Shown in pieces: positions 33,170 to 42,162 of a stretch of 43,650 nucleotides of DNA. Under the pieces are notes generated by a model that saw only the letters and a list, made by a program, of their open reading frames with translations, was not told the DNA's origin and made no database searches. Position 1 is the first letter of the stretch. Each line of letters starts with the position of its first letter. A program made the translations under genes and the position numbers. This DNA is from Candidatus Gastranaerophilales bacterium (GTDB lineage Bacteria > Cyanobacteriota > Vampirovibrionia > Gastranaerophilales > Gastranaerophilaceae): positions 1-43,650 of the forward strand of contig CANUDF010000006.1 in the NCBI GenBank assembly GCA_947857085.1, given 5' to 3'.

Positions 33170-35551
33170 TTAAATATCTAACCCTGTAAATAATTCCAGA
33201 GCTGTAGCATTTTTTAAAACGGGGTAATCATTAATGTTATGTTGTTTAAGGAATTCGATTGCTTCATTTCTTGCAAGTTCAAGAATTTTTGCATCACGCA
33301 CAATATCAGAAATTATTAAGTCCGGCAGACCGCTTTGTCTTGTACCTAAAAACTCTCCGGGGCCTCGTAGCTGCAAATCTTTTTCTGCAATTACAAATCC
33401 GTCATTTGTCTGCGTCATAATATTGAGACGTTCTTTTGTTTCCTGAGAACGGCTTGCACTGACCAAAATACAATACGACTGTAAGTCATTTCTGCCAACA
33501 CGACCTCTTAACTGATGAAGTTGGGAAAGTCCGAAGCGTTCCGCGTTTTCTATAACCATGACTGTTGCATTAGGAACATCAACACCAACTTCAACAACAG
33601 TTGTTGAGACAAGTACGTCATATTTATTTTCCTTAAAATCTTTCATGACTTTTTCTTTTTCATCATTTTTTAATTTCCCGTGTAGTAGACCAACTTTAAA
33701 GTCAGGAAAAATTTCTTCTTGCAGTTTTTCTGCTTCTATTGTGGCAGCTTTAGCAGATAATGTTTCGCTTTCATCTATTAGCGGATATACAACATATGCC
33801 TGTCTCCCGTAATTCAATTCGCGTCTTACAAGTTCCCATACTCCACGGTGTGAAGATGTTAAAGAGGTCTTTATCGGCAGTCTGCCTTTAGGAAGTTCAT
33901 TGATTACTGTTAAATCCAAATCTCCATGAACCGTCAATGCAAGTGTTCTTGGAATTGGTGTTGCTGTCATTGTGAGTATCTGCGGGTTCCGGGATTTCTT
34001 TTTTAGAACATTTCGCTGTTTAACCCCAAAACGATGTTGTTCATCTACAACGATTGCCCCGAGATTTGCAAACTCAACATTTTCCTGAATTAATGCATGG
34101 GTTCCGACTGCAATATTCATTTGACCGTTACGAAGTGATGTTTCAAATTGTGTTCTTATTTTTTTACCATGACTTCCTAAAAATAATCCTACACTTAAAC
34201 CTAAGGGTGTAAGCCATTCAACCATATTATTATAATGCTGTTGTGCAAGAATTTCCGTAGGTGCCATGATTGCTCCCTGATAGCCGTTTTCAATTGCTGC
34301 TAAAAGCATAATTGTAGCAACAACGGTCTTGCCGCTTCCTACATCACCCTGGAGTAATCTCTGCATAGGGGCTTCAGAGTGCAAATCATTCAGAATTTCA
34401 TTTACTGCATCTTTTTGTCCTTTAGTTAATTCAAAAGGAAGACTTTTTATAAACTTTTGTACTAAGCCGTCTTTTTTAACTTGCAAAGCAACTGATGAAA
34501 TATTTTGAGCAGTATTTTCTCTTAACCTTATTAATTTAAGCTGAATCAAAAATAATTCTTCAAATATTAATGTAAAGCGGGCTTTTTCCAGTAAAGACAT
34601 GCTCTCCGGAAAATGAATTTGTTCAACGGCAATTTTTTTATCAAGCAGCCCCAGCCTTTCTCGCATTTCATCGGGAATAATATTTATAATTTCATTTTTA
34701 TACAATTGAATTGCATTAAAAATAGCTTTACGAAGTGTTTTAATGCTTAAGTCTTCACATACGGTATAAATAGGCACAATTCTTGCAATATTTAAGTTAG
34801 AGTTTGAATTTTCAAGAAACTCGCCTGTCATAATTGAATAAGCAGGTTTATCAATTGTTAATTTATGGCTGTAATTGTTCATTTTAACTGTTCCGGAAAC
34901 CATAATTCCTGCATTGTGCGGGAATTGCGCTTTAATCCTTTCTAGCATAAACCTGTTGCTTTTGGATTGGAAAAAGCTAAGTTCAAATTTCCCGCTCTCA
35001 TCAGCTACTATAACCTTTACCACAGAAAGATTGTTTTTTGTATTGAATGCAGAAACTGATTTTATATATCCGAAAACAGTTGTTGTAGTACCTTCTTTTA
35101 AGTCTTTTATAAGTGTTCTTGTTGAATAGTCAACATGCTTTTTAGGAAAATACATAATAAGATCCTGTGCGGTGTATATTCCTAATTTATTTAATTTATA
35201 TGCAACTTTCGGCCCGACGCCTTTGATGTACATTACATCAGTCTGATTTGCCGGCTTTGTGATTTTGTGCTTTTCGCCGCTGTTTTCTTCATGATGCTGG
35301 TTAATTTCTGATTTGATTACTTTAATAAGCCCTTCTATTGCACGCCTGCGCTCGGGAACAGATGCAAACGGGTAATGTTCGAAAGTCTCAGCCATAATTG
35401 CCCATTTCGGGTTTTTGTTAGAAGCTTTGTAGTTTTTTAGAGCTTCTTTTTTAATAAAACTTGAAAATGCCTGTTTTTTACCGTGTATATCTATATAACG
35501 GTGTTTTACTTCTACATCTATTGCCAGTTTAATTTGCTCGAGATTTTCCAA
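33170..35551 (-). CDS. recG: ATP-dependent DNA helicase RecG
   Basis: RecG remodels stalled forks and branched DNA. 793 aa, longer than the E. coli form because of an N-terminal ~110-residue extension (also common in cyanobacteria); an HhH-like VKGVGPKVAYKLNKLG motif follows. Then the wedge/OB domain, motif I LQGDVGSGKT, motif II VVDEQHRFG, motif III TATPIPRTL, and HQLRGRVGRND (motif VI). It starts at TTG directly after the stop codon of the cyclase gene, so the two are coupled. Confidence 0.97.
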   Translation of the reverse strand: MENLEQIKLAIDVEVKHRYIDIHGKKQAFSSFIKKEALKNYKASNKNPKWAIMAETFEHYPFASVPERRRAIEGLIKVIKSEINQHHEENSGEKHKITKPANQTDVMYIKGVGPKVAYKLNKLGIYTAQDLIMYFPKKHVDYSTRTLIKDLKEGTTTTVFGYIKSVSAFNTKNNLSVVKVIVADESGKFELSFFQSKSNRFMLERIKAQFPHNAGIMVSGTVKMNNYSHKLTIDKPAYSIMTGEFLENSNSNLNIARIVPIYTVCEDLSIKTLRKAIFNAIQLYKNEIINIIPDEMRERLGLLDKKIAVEQIHFPESMSLLEKARFTLIFEELFLIQLKLIRLRENTAQNISSVALQVKKDGLVQKFIKSLPFELTKGQKDAVNEILNDLHSEAPMQRLLQGDVGSGKTVVATIMLLAAIENGYQGAIMAPTEILAQQHYNNMVEWLTPLGLSVGLFLGSHGKKIRTQFETSLRNGQMNIAVGTHALIQENVEFANLGAIVVDEQHRFGVKQRNVLKKKSRNPQILTMTATPIPRTLALTVHGDLDLTVINELPKGRLPIKTSLTSSHRGVWELVRRELNYGRQAYVVYPLIDESETLSAKAATIEAEKLQEEIFPDFKVGLLHGKLKNDEKEKVMKDFKENKYDVLVSTTVVEVGVDVPNATVMVIENAERFGLSQLHQLRGRVGRNDLQSYCILVSASRSQETKERLNIMTQTNDGFVIAEKDLQLRGPGEFLGTRQSGLPDLIISDIVRDAKILELARNEAIEFLKQHNINDYPVLKNATALELFTGLDI

Positions 35552-37498
35552 TTATGTAAGCCTCAAAACTTCATAAATATCCATCTTCTTGGATTTACCG
35601 CGTATTGTAACTTCGCTGATTTTTATAACATCCGCAATACTGCTTACGTGAGAATAGGTTGAACTGCTTATTAAAAAATTTGTTTTATAAACTTTGTTAT
35701 AACTTTCAATCCTGCTTGCAAGGTTTACCATATCACCGATAACAGTGTACTCCAGCCGTTTTTCAGAGCCTATATTCCCCACAAATGCTTCACCTGTGTT
35801 TATGCCTATGCCGATTTCAATTTTGGGTTTTCCTTCAAATAGCCATTTATCTCTTAATTCATCAACTTTTTTCAACATTTCATTAGCACATAATACAGCA
35901 TTTTTAGCATGATTTATATCTTGAATTGGTTCTCCAAAAATTGCCATTACTGCATCACCAATAAATTTATTGATGACTCCGTTGTATTTTGAAATAATTG
36001 GTTCGATTTCTGTAAAGTATTCATTTAATATAATCGAAACTTCTTCTGCCGTTAATTTTTCACTGATACTCGTAAATCCCCTGATATCTGCAAATAATAC
36101 TGTAACAACAGCTTTTTTACCGCCTAATTTTATGTCATCTATATTTTTGACAACATTTTGCATAATATCTTGCGAAAGATATTTGCCCATTGCCTGCTTG
36201 ATTTTCTCTTTATTTCTGCCCTCAAGAATAAACCTGTAAGAATATCCGAAAATCATTGTGATAAGCTGTATTGCAAGCGGTGTAATAACATTTGGCGCAA
36301 TACCGTTCATAAAACAGATTGCTGTAAATACCATATATAAAATTGCAATTGCTATTAATATCCCTAATGATTTAAAAAAGGAGAATTTGGCAATCAGTAT
36401 AAATACAATTATTGTCAAAAATACTAAAAGTAAGATATCCTGTAAAATTGTAGTCTGTTTCACAAATTCATTATTTATAATGTTATCCAGATTTGTTGCC
36501 TGAATGTCAACGCCGGGATGTTTTTGAAGCATTGGCGTTGGCAGGGCATCTTCAAGACCGAGTGCGCTTGCCTTTGCATTTGCTCCTACAAATACAATTT
36601 TGTCTTGAAATTCTTTCGGGTCAATGACAGGTTTTTTACCCTGTTTTATATTGTCAAGTGATGTAAGTACATCAATAGCTGAATACTTTTTGTGCGAATA
36701 TTCACCATTATTGCGGATTTTATAATAGTGAATAAAATTTTGTATTGCATCATTTGAGGTTATGGACGGTATTTGCAGGTTAGTTTCATCAATAATAATT
36801 TTATTTTTATCTAAAGTTAAGCTGTCTGTTTTATTTGCCAGCAAATACATTCTTAATGCCAGAGAAGGATACAATTTATTGTTAACATTTACTATCTGGT
36901 CACTCATTGTTATATGACCTATAGAGTTCTGTGTTGTGTTTACAGAACCGGTATATTTAATTGCATTAAAATATGGTTCAGGAAATCTGGAAAGGCTTTG
37001 ATATTTGCTGTATAACAACTGGCTGCCGGGATTATTTATGTTTACTCCAAATTTATTGTCAAATTTTTCAGAGTATGATTTCCCGTCTATATCAGCGGGA
37101 TAAGGCTGCACCAGCGGGCTGAAGCCTACCACTAAATTATCGATATCTTTTATGGTATTAAATAATTCTTCATCAGATTCCGGATTATCTTTATCCAGGC
37201 TGGACAATATTGCGTCAAATCCAATTATTTTTGGGTTTGAGTATTTATCTAAATATTCAAAAATCTTTGCGTATAGATTTCTTTGCCATGGCCAGCGGTA
37301 TTGTTCGATTGATTTATCGTCAATAACAATAAGTACAATATCGTCAGAACCCGTTTTGCGGGCAGTAAAATTATTATGCATAAGGTTATATGCGTTTGGC
37401 TCAAAAAATTGCCATGAAATTAATATAACAATTATTGATAAAAATAAATGTATTAAAGCTGATTTGATAAAAAATGCTTTGCTTTTAAATTTTTTCAT
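35552..37498 (-). CDS. CHASE2 sensor-adenylate cyclase (class III)
   Basis: A 648-aa protein from ATG 37498, chosen because AGGAAG lies 5 nt upstream; a longer frame starts inside the divergent gene. Order: membrane segment (about 10-32), extracytoplasmic CHASE2 domain (SDDIVLIVIDDKSI, WPWQR, PKIIGFDAIL), three membrane segments (about 355-430), then a class III cyclase domain (about 465-640). FADIRGFT and GDAVMAIFG carry the two metal Asp residues, Lys in NKFIGDAV favours ATP, and YTVIGDMVNLASR completes the site. It likely makes cAMP in response to an envelope signal. Downstream recG is coupled. Confidence 0.93.
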   Translation of the reverse strand: MKKFKSKAFFIKSALIHLFLSIIVILISWQFFEPNAYNLMHNNFTARKTGSDDIVLIVIDDKSIEQYRWPWQRNLYAKIFEYLDKYSNPKIIGFDAILSSLDKDNPESDEELFNTIKDIDNLVVGFSPLVQPYPADIDGKSYSEKFDNKFGVNINNPGSQLLYSKYQSLSRFPEPYFNAIKYTGSVNTTQNSIGHITMSDQIVNVNNKLYPSLALRMYLLANKTDSLTLDKNKIIIDETNLQIPSITSNDAIQNFIHYYKIRNNGEYSHKKYSAIDVLTSLDNIKQGKKPVIDPKEFQDKIVFVGANAKASALGLEDALPTPMLQKHPGVDIQATNLDNIINNEFVKQTTILQDILLLVFLTIIVFILIAKFSFFKSLGILIAIAILYMVFTAICFMNGIAPNVITPLAIQLITMIFGYSYRFILEGRNKEKIKQAMGKYLSQDIMQNVVKNIDDIKLGGKKAVVTVLFADIRGFTSISEKLTAEEVSIILNEYFTEIEPIISKYNGVINKFIGDAVMAIFGEPIQDINHAKNAVLCANEMLKKVDELRDKWLFEGKPKIEIGIGINTGEAFVGNIGSEKRLEYTVIGDMVNLASRIESYNKVYKTNFLISSSTYSHVSSIADVIKISEVTIRGKSKKMDIYEVLRLT

Positions 37499-37553
37499 GT
37501 TACTTCCTATCCCTAATTTTATGATATAATAAATTTTGAAAAAGGGATAGTTT

Positions 37554-38156
37554 ATGAACGAAAACTTAATTAAATCTTTAACAGAACAAAAAATTTTTCC
37601 TATTATAAGAAGCAAAAATCCGGATGATGTTGTAAATACAGTTAATGCCCTTGTAAAAGGCGGACTTAATACTATGGAAGTAAATGTTGAAAATCCGTCT
37701 ATTTATGAAGCAATAAGAGAAGTTTCAAAGCATGCCCATATTTGTGCCGGCGGAATAATTACATCAATGCAGGCCCATGCTGCACTTTTGGCAGGAGCCA
37801 AATGTTTTTCTTCTCCTATATTTCATATGAATCTTGTTAAACTCTCAAAGGATAAAAAAATCCCGTACATTGCAGGAACATCTACTGCCAACGAGGCTTA
37901 CGAAGCATGGAAAGCCCGCGTTCCGCTTGTGAAAATTTATCCTATTGCTGCTATCGGCGGACCGTTATATATAGAAGACTTGCTTAGACCTATGCCGTTT
38001 TTGCATATTATGCCTCAAGGAAATGTAAAACTTTCCGAGGTTAAAAATTATATCGATGCCGGCGCTGTTGCAGTTGGTGTAGGACGTGATTTGTTTGAGA
38101 GGTATTCTTACTCTGATATTACAGCAAGAGTACAAGAGGCAATTTCAAAACTTTAG
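37554..38156 (+). CDS. Eda-like 2-keto-3-deoxy-phosphosugar aldolase, divergent
   Basis: A 200-aa class I aldolase of the KDPG/KHG family, which cleaves 2-keto-3-deoxy-6-phospho sugars to pyruvate plus an aldehyde. The Schiff-base Lys127 sits in VKIYPI and the general acid Glu42 in MEVNVENP. Aligned from memory with E. coli Eda, Arg49 becomes Glu46 and Thr73 becomes Gly67, both residues that hold the substrate carboxylate, so the substrate may differ. AAAGGGA precedes the ATG. It is followed at 8 bp by a PfkB kinase, which could supply the phosphorylated substrate. Confidence 0.85.
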   Translation: MNENLIKSLTEQKIFPIIRSKNPDDVVNTVNALVKGGLNTMEVNVENPSIYEAIREVSKHAHICAGGIITSMQAHAALLAGAKCFSSPIFHMNLVKLSKDKKIPYIAGTSTANEAYEAWKARVPLVKIYPIAAIGGPLYIEDLLRPMPFLHIMPQGNVKLSEVKNYIDAGAVAVGVGRDLFERYSYSDITARVQEAISKL

Positions 38157-38164
38157 AGGATTTA

Positions 38165-39100
38165 ATGGACGAAAAGTTAGATATAATAGCAATCGGTGAG
38201 AGTATGGTAGAGTTATCTACCGATGAAAAACTTAAAGATGCAGAATGTTTACACAAATATTATGGCGGTGATGCTCTGGCTGCTGCTGTCGCAGCGGTAC
38301 GACTGGGCTCCAGAGTCGGGTTTATTACTAAACTGGGAAATGATGCATTTAAAGAATTTTTGCTGGATAGCTGGAAATCTGAAGGATTAGATATTTCACA
38401 GGTTACCTTATCTGATGAACGAAATGGTTTATATTTGATTGCGCGTCCTAATTTTAGAGAAAAAGAGTTTGCGTATTATCGTAAAAAGACTGCTCCTGCA
38501 AAGTTGTCCATTGATGATATTTCTGAAAATTACATACAAAATTCAAAAATAGTTTATAGTTCTGGAATAACTCAATCTTTGTCTTTGTCTGCGCGTGAAG
38601 TTGTCAAAAGTTGTTTTAAATCTGCACATGATATGCATTTGTTGACAGCTTATGACCCTAATTTTAACTCTTCTGTTTTTTCACTTGAGGATGCTAAAGA
38701 GTATTTTGATGAAGTTATTTCTGATGTCGATATTTTATTTATGAGCGCAAAGCATGATGTGGCAATTCTGGGTATTGAATCTATTGATGCTGCTATAAAA
38801 TATCTCTGGGATAAAGGTGTGAGTATTGTTGTCATTAAATCAGGAAATGATAACGGATATTATACCGGATATAACGGTACAATTTCATTTACTAAATTCT
38901 ACACAAATGATGTTTCTGATACTACTTGTTCCGGTGATGTATTCAATGGCGGTTTTCTTCATGGTATGACCCATGGCTGCACTCCACTGGAAGCTACACA
39001 ACTCGCTTCAATTGTTGCAGGTCTTCAGGCTAAAGGTATAGGTGCTATTAAATCAATTCCTTTTCATGATGAAGTGTATTCGATTTTTAAGGGTGAGTAA
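38165..39100 (+). CDS. PfkB-family sugar kinase, probably 2-keto-3-deoxygluconate kinase
   Basis: A 311-aa ribokinase-fold enzyme. N-terminal IAIGESMVEL and GGDALAAAVAAVRLGSRVGF are the sugar-binding part; AYDPNFNSSVF is the first PfkB signature; DTTCSGDVFNGGF is the second, with the catalytic Asp of the anion hole. Cys-Ser replaces the common Gly-Ala. The neighbour aldolase makes KDG kinase the best guess (KDG + ATP to KDPG). Its stop overlaps the csaB start (TAATG). Confidence 0.87.
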   Translation: MDEKLDIIAIGESMVELSTDEKLKDAECLHKYYGGDALAAAVAAVRLGSRVGFITKLGNDAFKEFLLDSWKSEGLDISQVTLSDERNGLYLIARPNFREKEFAYYRKKTAPAKLSIDDISENYIQNSKIVYSSGITQSLSLSAREVVKSCFKSAHDMHLLTAYDPNFNSSVFSLEDAKEYFDEVISDVDILFMSAKHDVAILGIESIDAAIKYLWDKGVSIVVIKSGNDNGYYTGYNGTISFTKFYTNDVSDTTCSGDVFNGGFLHGMTHGCTPLEATQLASIVAGLQAKGIGAIKSIPFHDEVYSIFKGE

Positions 39101-40119
39101 TGGCTAAACGTATTGTTATTTCCGGTTATTACGGGTTTGGGAATTTTGGCGATGAGGCTATTCTTTCTGTTTTGATAAGCCGTCTTAAAAAAATGGGATT
39201 TGAAATAGTTGTATTGTCATCAAATCCCAGAAAAACTTCAATGGATTATTTTGTAAACTCAATAAAATCTTTTGATTTTTATCAGGTTGCCGGTCTTATA
39301 AAACAATCTGATATTTTAATTTCTGGAGGCGGAAGTCTTTTGCAGGATGTTACAAGCTTAAAATCTTTGATTTATTATCTTTGGGTAATTGCAACGGCTT
39401 TGCGTTACAAAAAAAAGGTAATTATCTTTGCGCAAGGGATAGGGCCTATTAATAACAAAATTGCTGAATTTTTTACAGCTTTAATTTTGAAAAAATGCAG
39501 TTATGTTTCTGTAAGGGACTTTAAAAGCAATCAGCTGCTTGAGCGTCTTGGTGTTAAATCAGAGCTGTTGTGTGACCCTATTTTTTCATTAAACCTTGTT
39601 CCTGTAAGACAAAAAGGTATTATCGGTGTCCAGTTAAGAGATTTTCCAACAATTAACGATAATTTGTTATATAAACTTGCTCGCCAGATTGTTAAAGATT
39701 TTTTCGATAAAAAAATTGAAATATTTTCATTTCAGGATAGTCTTGATTTAACAGTCTGCAAAAAATTCCAAACTATTCTTACTGGTCTAAATCCGAATAT
39801 TAAAACGGAAGTGCTATATGGTTTATCTAATGAACAAATTATCAATAGAATTTCTAATTTGGAATATATGATTGCAATGCGTTTTCATGCCCTTATTGTG
39901 TCAATGAAGCTAGGGATTAAAACAATCGGTATAAACTATGATATAAAAGTTGAAAAACTTGCTGAAGAGGCTTGTATCCCTCTTATTTCAATGGATGCTT
40001 CAGAAGACTTTGATATGGTCTTTAATAATCTTAAACTGCTTAATGAAGAATATTTAAAGGATTTTGCGAATTCAAGACACTTTGATTGGTCTGGTATTGA
40101 TAAAATTTTAAACTCATAA
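39100..40119 (+). CDS. csaB: Polysaccharide pyruvyl transferase CsaB
   Basis: CsaB transfers pyruvate from PEP to a wall polymer, making the ketal that SLH domains bind. 339 aa. Visible family motifs: SGYYGFGNFGDEAIL, ISGGGSLLQDVTS, IFAQGIGPI and the C-terminal MRFHALI with the conserved His. No signal peptide, so cytoplasmic. It is the last gene of a three-gene unit with the aldolase and kinase, and it pairs logically with the SLH protein at 17121. Confidence 0.93.
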   Translation: MAKRIVISGYYGFGNFGDEAILSVLISRLKKMGFEIVVLSSNPRKTSMDYFVNSIKSFDFYQVAGLIKQSDILISGGGSLLQDVTSLKSLIYYLWVIATALRYKKKVIIFAQGIGPINNKIAEFFTALILKKCSYVSVRDFKSNQLLERLGVKSELLCDPIFSLNLVPVRQKGIIGVQLRDFPTINDNLLYKLARQIVKDFFDKKIEIFSFQDSLDLTVCKKFQTILTGLNPNIKTEVLYGLSNEQIINRISNLEYMIAMRFHALIVSMKLGIKTIGINYDIKVEKLAEEACIPLISMDASEDFDMVFNNLKLLNEEYLKDFANSRHFDWSGIDKILNS

Positions 40120-40120
40120 A

Positions 40121-40149
40121 AAAAGACTTACTCTAAAGTAAGTCTTTTT
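40121..40149. terminator. Bidirectional terminator between csaB and tRNA-Leu
   Basis: GACTTACT (40125-40132), CTAA, AGTAAGTC (40137-40144), flanked by a run of A and a run of T. It can end both csaB and the minus-strand tRNA transcript, whose mature 3' end is at 40156. Confidence 0.9.
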
Positions 40150-40155
40150 AATAAT

Positions 40156-40243
40156 TGCTCCAGGCCAGACTTGAACTGGCACTGAGCTATTCACCCAATT
40201 GGATTTTAAGTCCAACGCGTCTACCGATTCCGCCACTGGAGCA
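40156..40243 (-). tRNA. tRNA-Leu (anticodon TAA)
   Basis: 88 nt without an encoded CCA. Acceptor stem TGCTCCA/TGGAGCA is a perfect 7 bp. The D arm (GGCGGAATCGGTAGAC) is typical of Leu; the anticodon loop CTTAAAA gives TAA; a long variable arm follows, then the T arm GCCAG-TTCAAGT-CTGGC. A protein-like ORF across it is spurious. Confidence 0.96.
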
Positions 40244-40454
40244 TGTTTTATTAAGTTATCAAATGCAACAGCGGAATCGGTAGACTTGTCTACCTCCCCT
40301 CTCCTCAAACGATAATCAATCGTTCTCGTCGGCAGAGTGCCACTGGAGCATTAATATTAAATTGTCAATCACATTACAAATGCAATAAAATTTACAAGGG
40401 TCTTATTATCACTTGTTTTGCGCTCTTTTATATTACTGTAAACATTTTTAATTG
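40244..40454 (-). other. tRNA-derived leader/remnant upstream of tRNA-Leu
   Basis: No gene is seen here. GCCACTGGAGCA (40339-40350, plus strand) repeats the complement of the first 12 tRNA bases (40232-40243), and GCGGAATCGGTAGAC (40271-40285) is an inverted copy of 40219-40233. Two further small hairpins lie between: GGTAGAC/GTCTACC (40279-40285/40288-40294) and AACGAT/ATCGTT (40308-40313/40319-40324). It looks like a rearranged partial tRNA-Leu copy or a small repeat element. Confidence 0.65.
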
Positions 40455-41657
40455 TCAAATAGGAAATTTAATTATATAAGATTCTAACTCATAAATTTTG
40501 TTTGATAGCTGTTCAAGGATTGCCTTTAGCTTCTGTTTTAATTCATCTTCATTATTAAGTTTAACTTTTCCAAATAGTGCCGGATATTTGATGTTTTTAG
40601 AAAATATATTCTGAAAATCTTTTATTTCATCAGTAAATTTGCAGTCAATAAACTCTTTTATATCGCAAAGTTCAACAAATAATTCGCAAAGGGCATGCTT
40701 TGCTTTAATAATTCTCCTGTCGTCAATTAATTTTTGGATACGTTTTAGATATTTATTTAAAAGATAATATTTATCCAGCAGATTTTCTTTTTTTAACGGC
40801 AGTGTTTTTGAAAAATATTCCATTGTTTGCTTATAACCGCTGTTTATCAAATCTTCACGCTTTTCTTTGGGATAATTAAAATCAACAACAATAACATCGC
40901 CTGTATTAATTACAATACAGTCAAATTTATCTTTATGACCGAATGAATCAACAATAAATGATGTAGCTATTGCCGTAATGCAGCTGTATATTGTGTTTAC
41001 ATAGTCAAGAGCATTTCTGTCAGAGCCCTCAAAGTCACCCTCAAGCCTAAACTCCAAAATTCTTTCGCTTTCATTAATAAGATTTTTAGACAATTTCCAC
41101 ATAGGAACACTTTTTTGCAAATCTCCGTCAACCAGTAATGTATTATTATACTCTACTGGTTTCATCAAACCGGGCATACTGCATGAAATTCTTACTGCTG
41201 TTGCAATCTCAAAGTCAGGAGTTTCACATTTTGAAAATTCTTTACATTCAAAATTAGATAAGTCTGTTGTAATTATGAATAAATTTTTATCTAAATCTTT
41301 AAACGTTACAGCTCTATTTTTACCTTTTTGGTAATTATTTCCATAGTATTTCTTTTCAATTAAATCTCTTATCCATTCTAAGAATACTTCACCTTTACTT
41401 AATGCAAATTTAGGTCCTAAGCCAAACTGAAAATCTCTAAATAAATCAAAATTTACATCTAAAAAAACATCTTTGAGTTCTTCTGCATTGTAACCTACAG
41501 CAATTAATGCTGCAACAATTGAGCCAACCGAAGATCCGGCAATATTTACCGGTTCAATTCCTATCTCATCCAGCGCCCTTACCGCACCTGCGTAAGCTGC
41601 ACCGCGGATTGCTCCGCCGCCAAATAAGCATGTGTATTTTAACGAATTATTTTTCAT
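40455..41657 (-). CDS. Patatin-like phospholipase
   Basis: A 400-aa acyl hydrolase. The oxyanion GGGAIRG is at residues 13-19, the nucleophile Ser43 in GSSVG (41-45), and the catalytic Asp177 in VDGD, where the last Gly of the usual DGG is Asp. The Ser-Asp dyad is intact, so lipid acyl hydrolase activity is likely. The C-terminal ~140 residues are Lys-rich, helical and unlike the family core. No signal peptide. It may act on its own membranes or, like ExoU-type patatins, elsewhere; the sequence cannot decide. Confidence 0.92.
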   Translation of the reverse strand: MKNNSLKYTCLFGGGAIRGAAYAGAVRALDEIGIEPVNIAGSSVGSIVAALIAVGYNAEELKDVFLDVNFDLFRDFQFGLGPKFALSKGEVFLEWIRDLIEKKYYGNNYQKGKNRAVTFKDLDKNLFIITTDLSNFECKEFSKCETPDFEIATAVRISCSMPGLMKPVEYNNTLLVDGDLQKSVPMWKLSKNLINESERILEFRLEGDFEGSDRNALDYVNTIYSCITAIATSFIVDSFGHKDKFDCIVINTGDVIVVDFNYPKEKREDLINSGYKQTMEYFSKTLPLKKENLLDKYYLLNKYLKRIQKLIDDRRIIKAKHALCELFVELCDIKEFIDCKFTDEIKDFQNIFSKNIKYPALFGKVKLNNEDELKQKLKAILEQLSNKIYELESYIIKFPI

Positions 41658-41673
41658 ATTCTTATCCTAACAT

Positions 41674-41701
41674 AAAAAGCCGGTATTTATATACCGGCTT
41701 T
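41674..41701 (-). terminator. Terminator after the HEAT-like gene
   Basis: AAAGCCGGTAT (41676-41686) pairs with ATACCGGCTTT (41691-41701); reading on the minus strand, a T run follows. It separates this gene from the patatin gene. Confidence 0.9.
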
Positions 41702-41720
41702 AAAAATCTGAAAAACTTTA

Positions 41721-42005
41721 TTAAGCAGCTCTTGAACCTTGGATTTCTCTTATCAAATATTCTGCAACCCATTCAAAATCTTTATTGTCTTCTGCTGCCT
41801 TTTTAAGATATTTAACTGACGGACTACCTATTCTTATAAGAGTCATTGCAACTACACCGCGTTTGATACCGCGGACAACCTGTAATTGGTCAACCAGCTG
41901 CGGAAGTACTGATGTTCCTATATTTACTAAAATATTTTCTAATTCATTTTTAGTTGAATTGTCTGCTGTTTCTAATTTGCTAAGAATCTCATTTACTGTA
42001 TGCAT
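41721..42005 (-). CDS. Small HEAT-like protein
   Basis: 94 aa from ATG 42005, which has GGAG 7 nt upstream; a TTG inside that ribosome binding site would add four residues. The sequence contains two to three helical pairs like HEAT/PBS-lyase repeats (VLPQLVDQLQVVRGIKRGVV, AMTLIRIGSPSVKYLKKAAE). It is cytoplasmic, with no catalytic motif. Probably monocistronic, since a terminator follows. Confidence 0.8.
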   Translation of the reverse strand: MHTVNEILSKLETADNSTKNELENILVNIGTSVLPQLVDQLQVVRGIKRGVVAMTLIRIGSPSVKYLKKAAEDNKDFEWVAEYLIREIQGSRAA

Positions 42006-42104
42006 TTTTATCTCCAATAATTTTCTTACCTATGTTATTATTATAATTCAAAATTTTCCCCAAGTCTGATTTCCTTACATAATCTTTATATCTGAATAAA
42101 TATA

Positions 42105-42142
42105 TGAAAAAAACGGGCAATTTTTGCATTTACTGCCCGTTT
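42105..42142 (-). terminator. Terminator after the partial C-terminal coiled-coil gene
   Basis: AAACGGGCA (42111-42119) pairs with TGCCCGTTT (42134-42142) around a 14-nt loop; on the minus strand seven T residues follow. Confidence 0.88.
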
Positions 42143-42162
42143 ATCAATAATTTATTGTTCTG

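Noticed and set aside
40114-40308. 64-aa minus-strand ORF
   Set aside because: It reads straight through tRNA-Leu and its leader; translated tRNA genes give this kind of VAESVDALDLKSN pseudo-protein.
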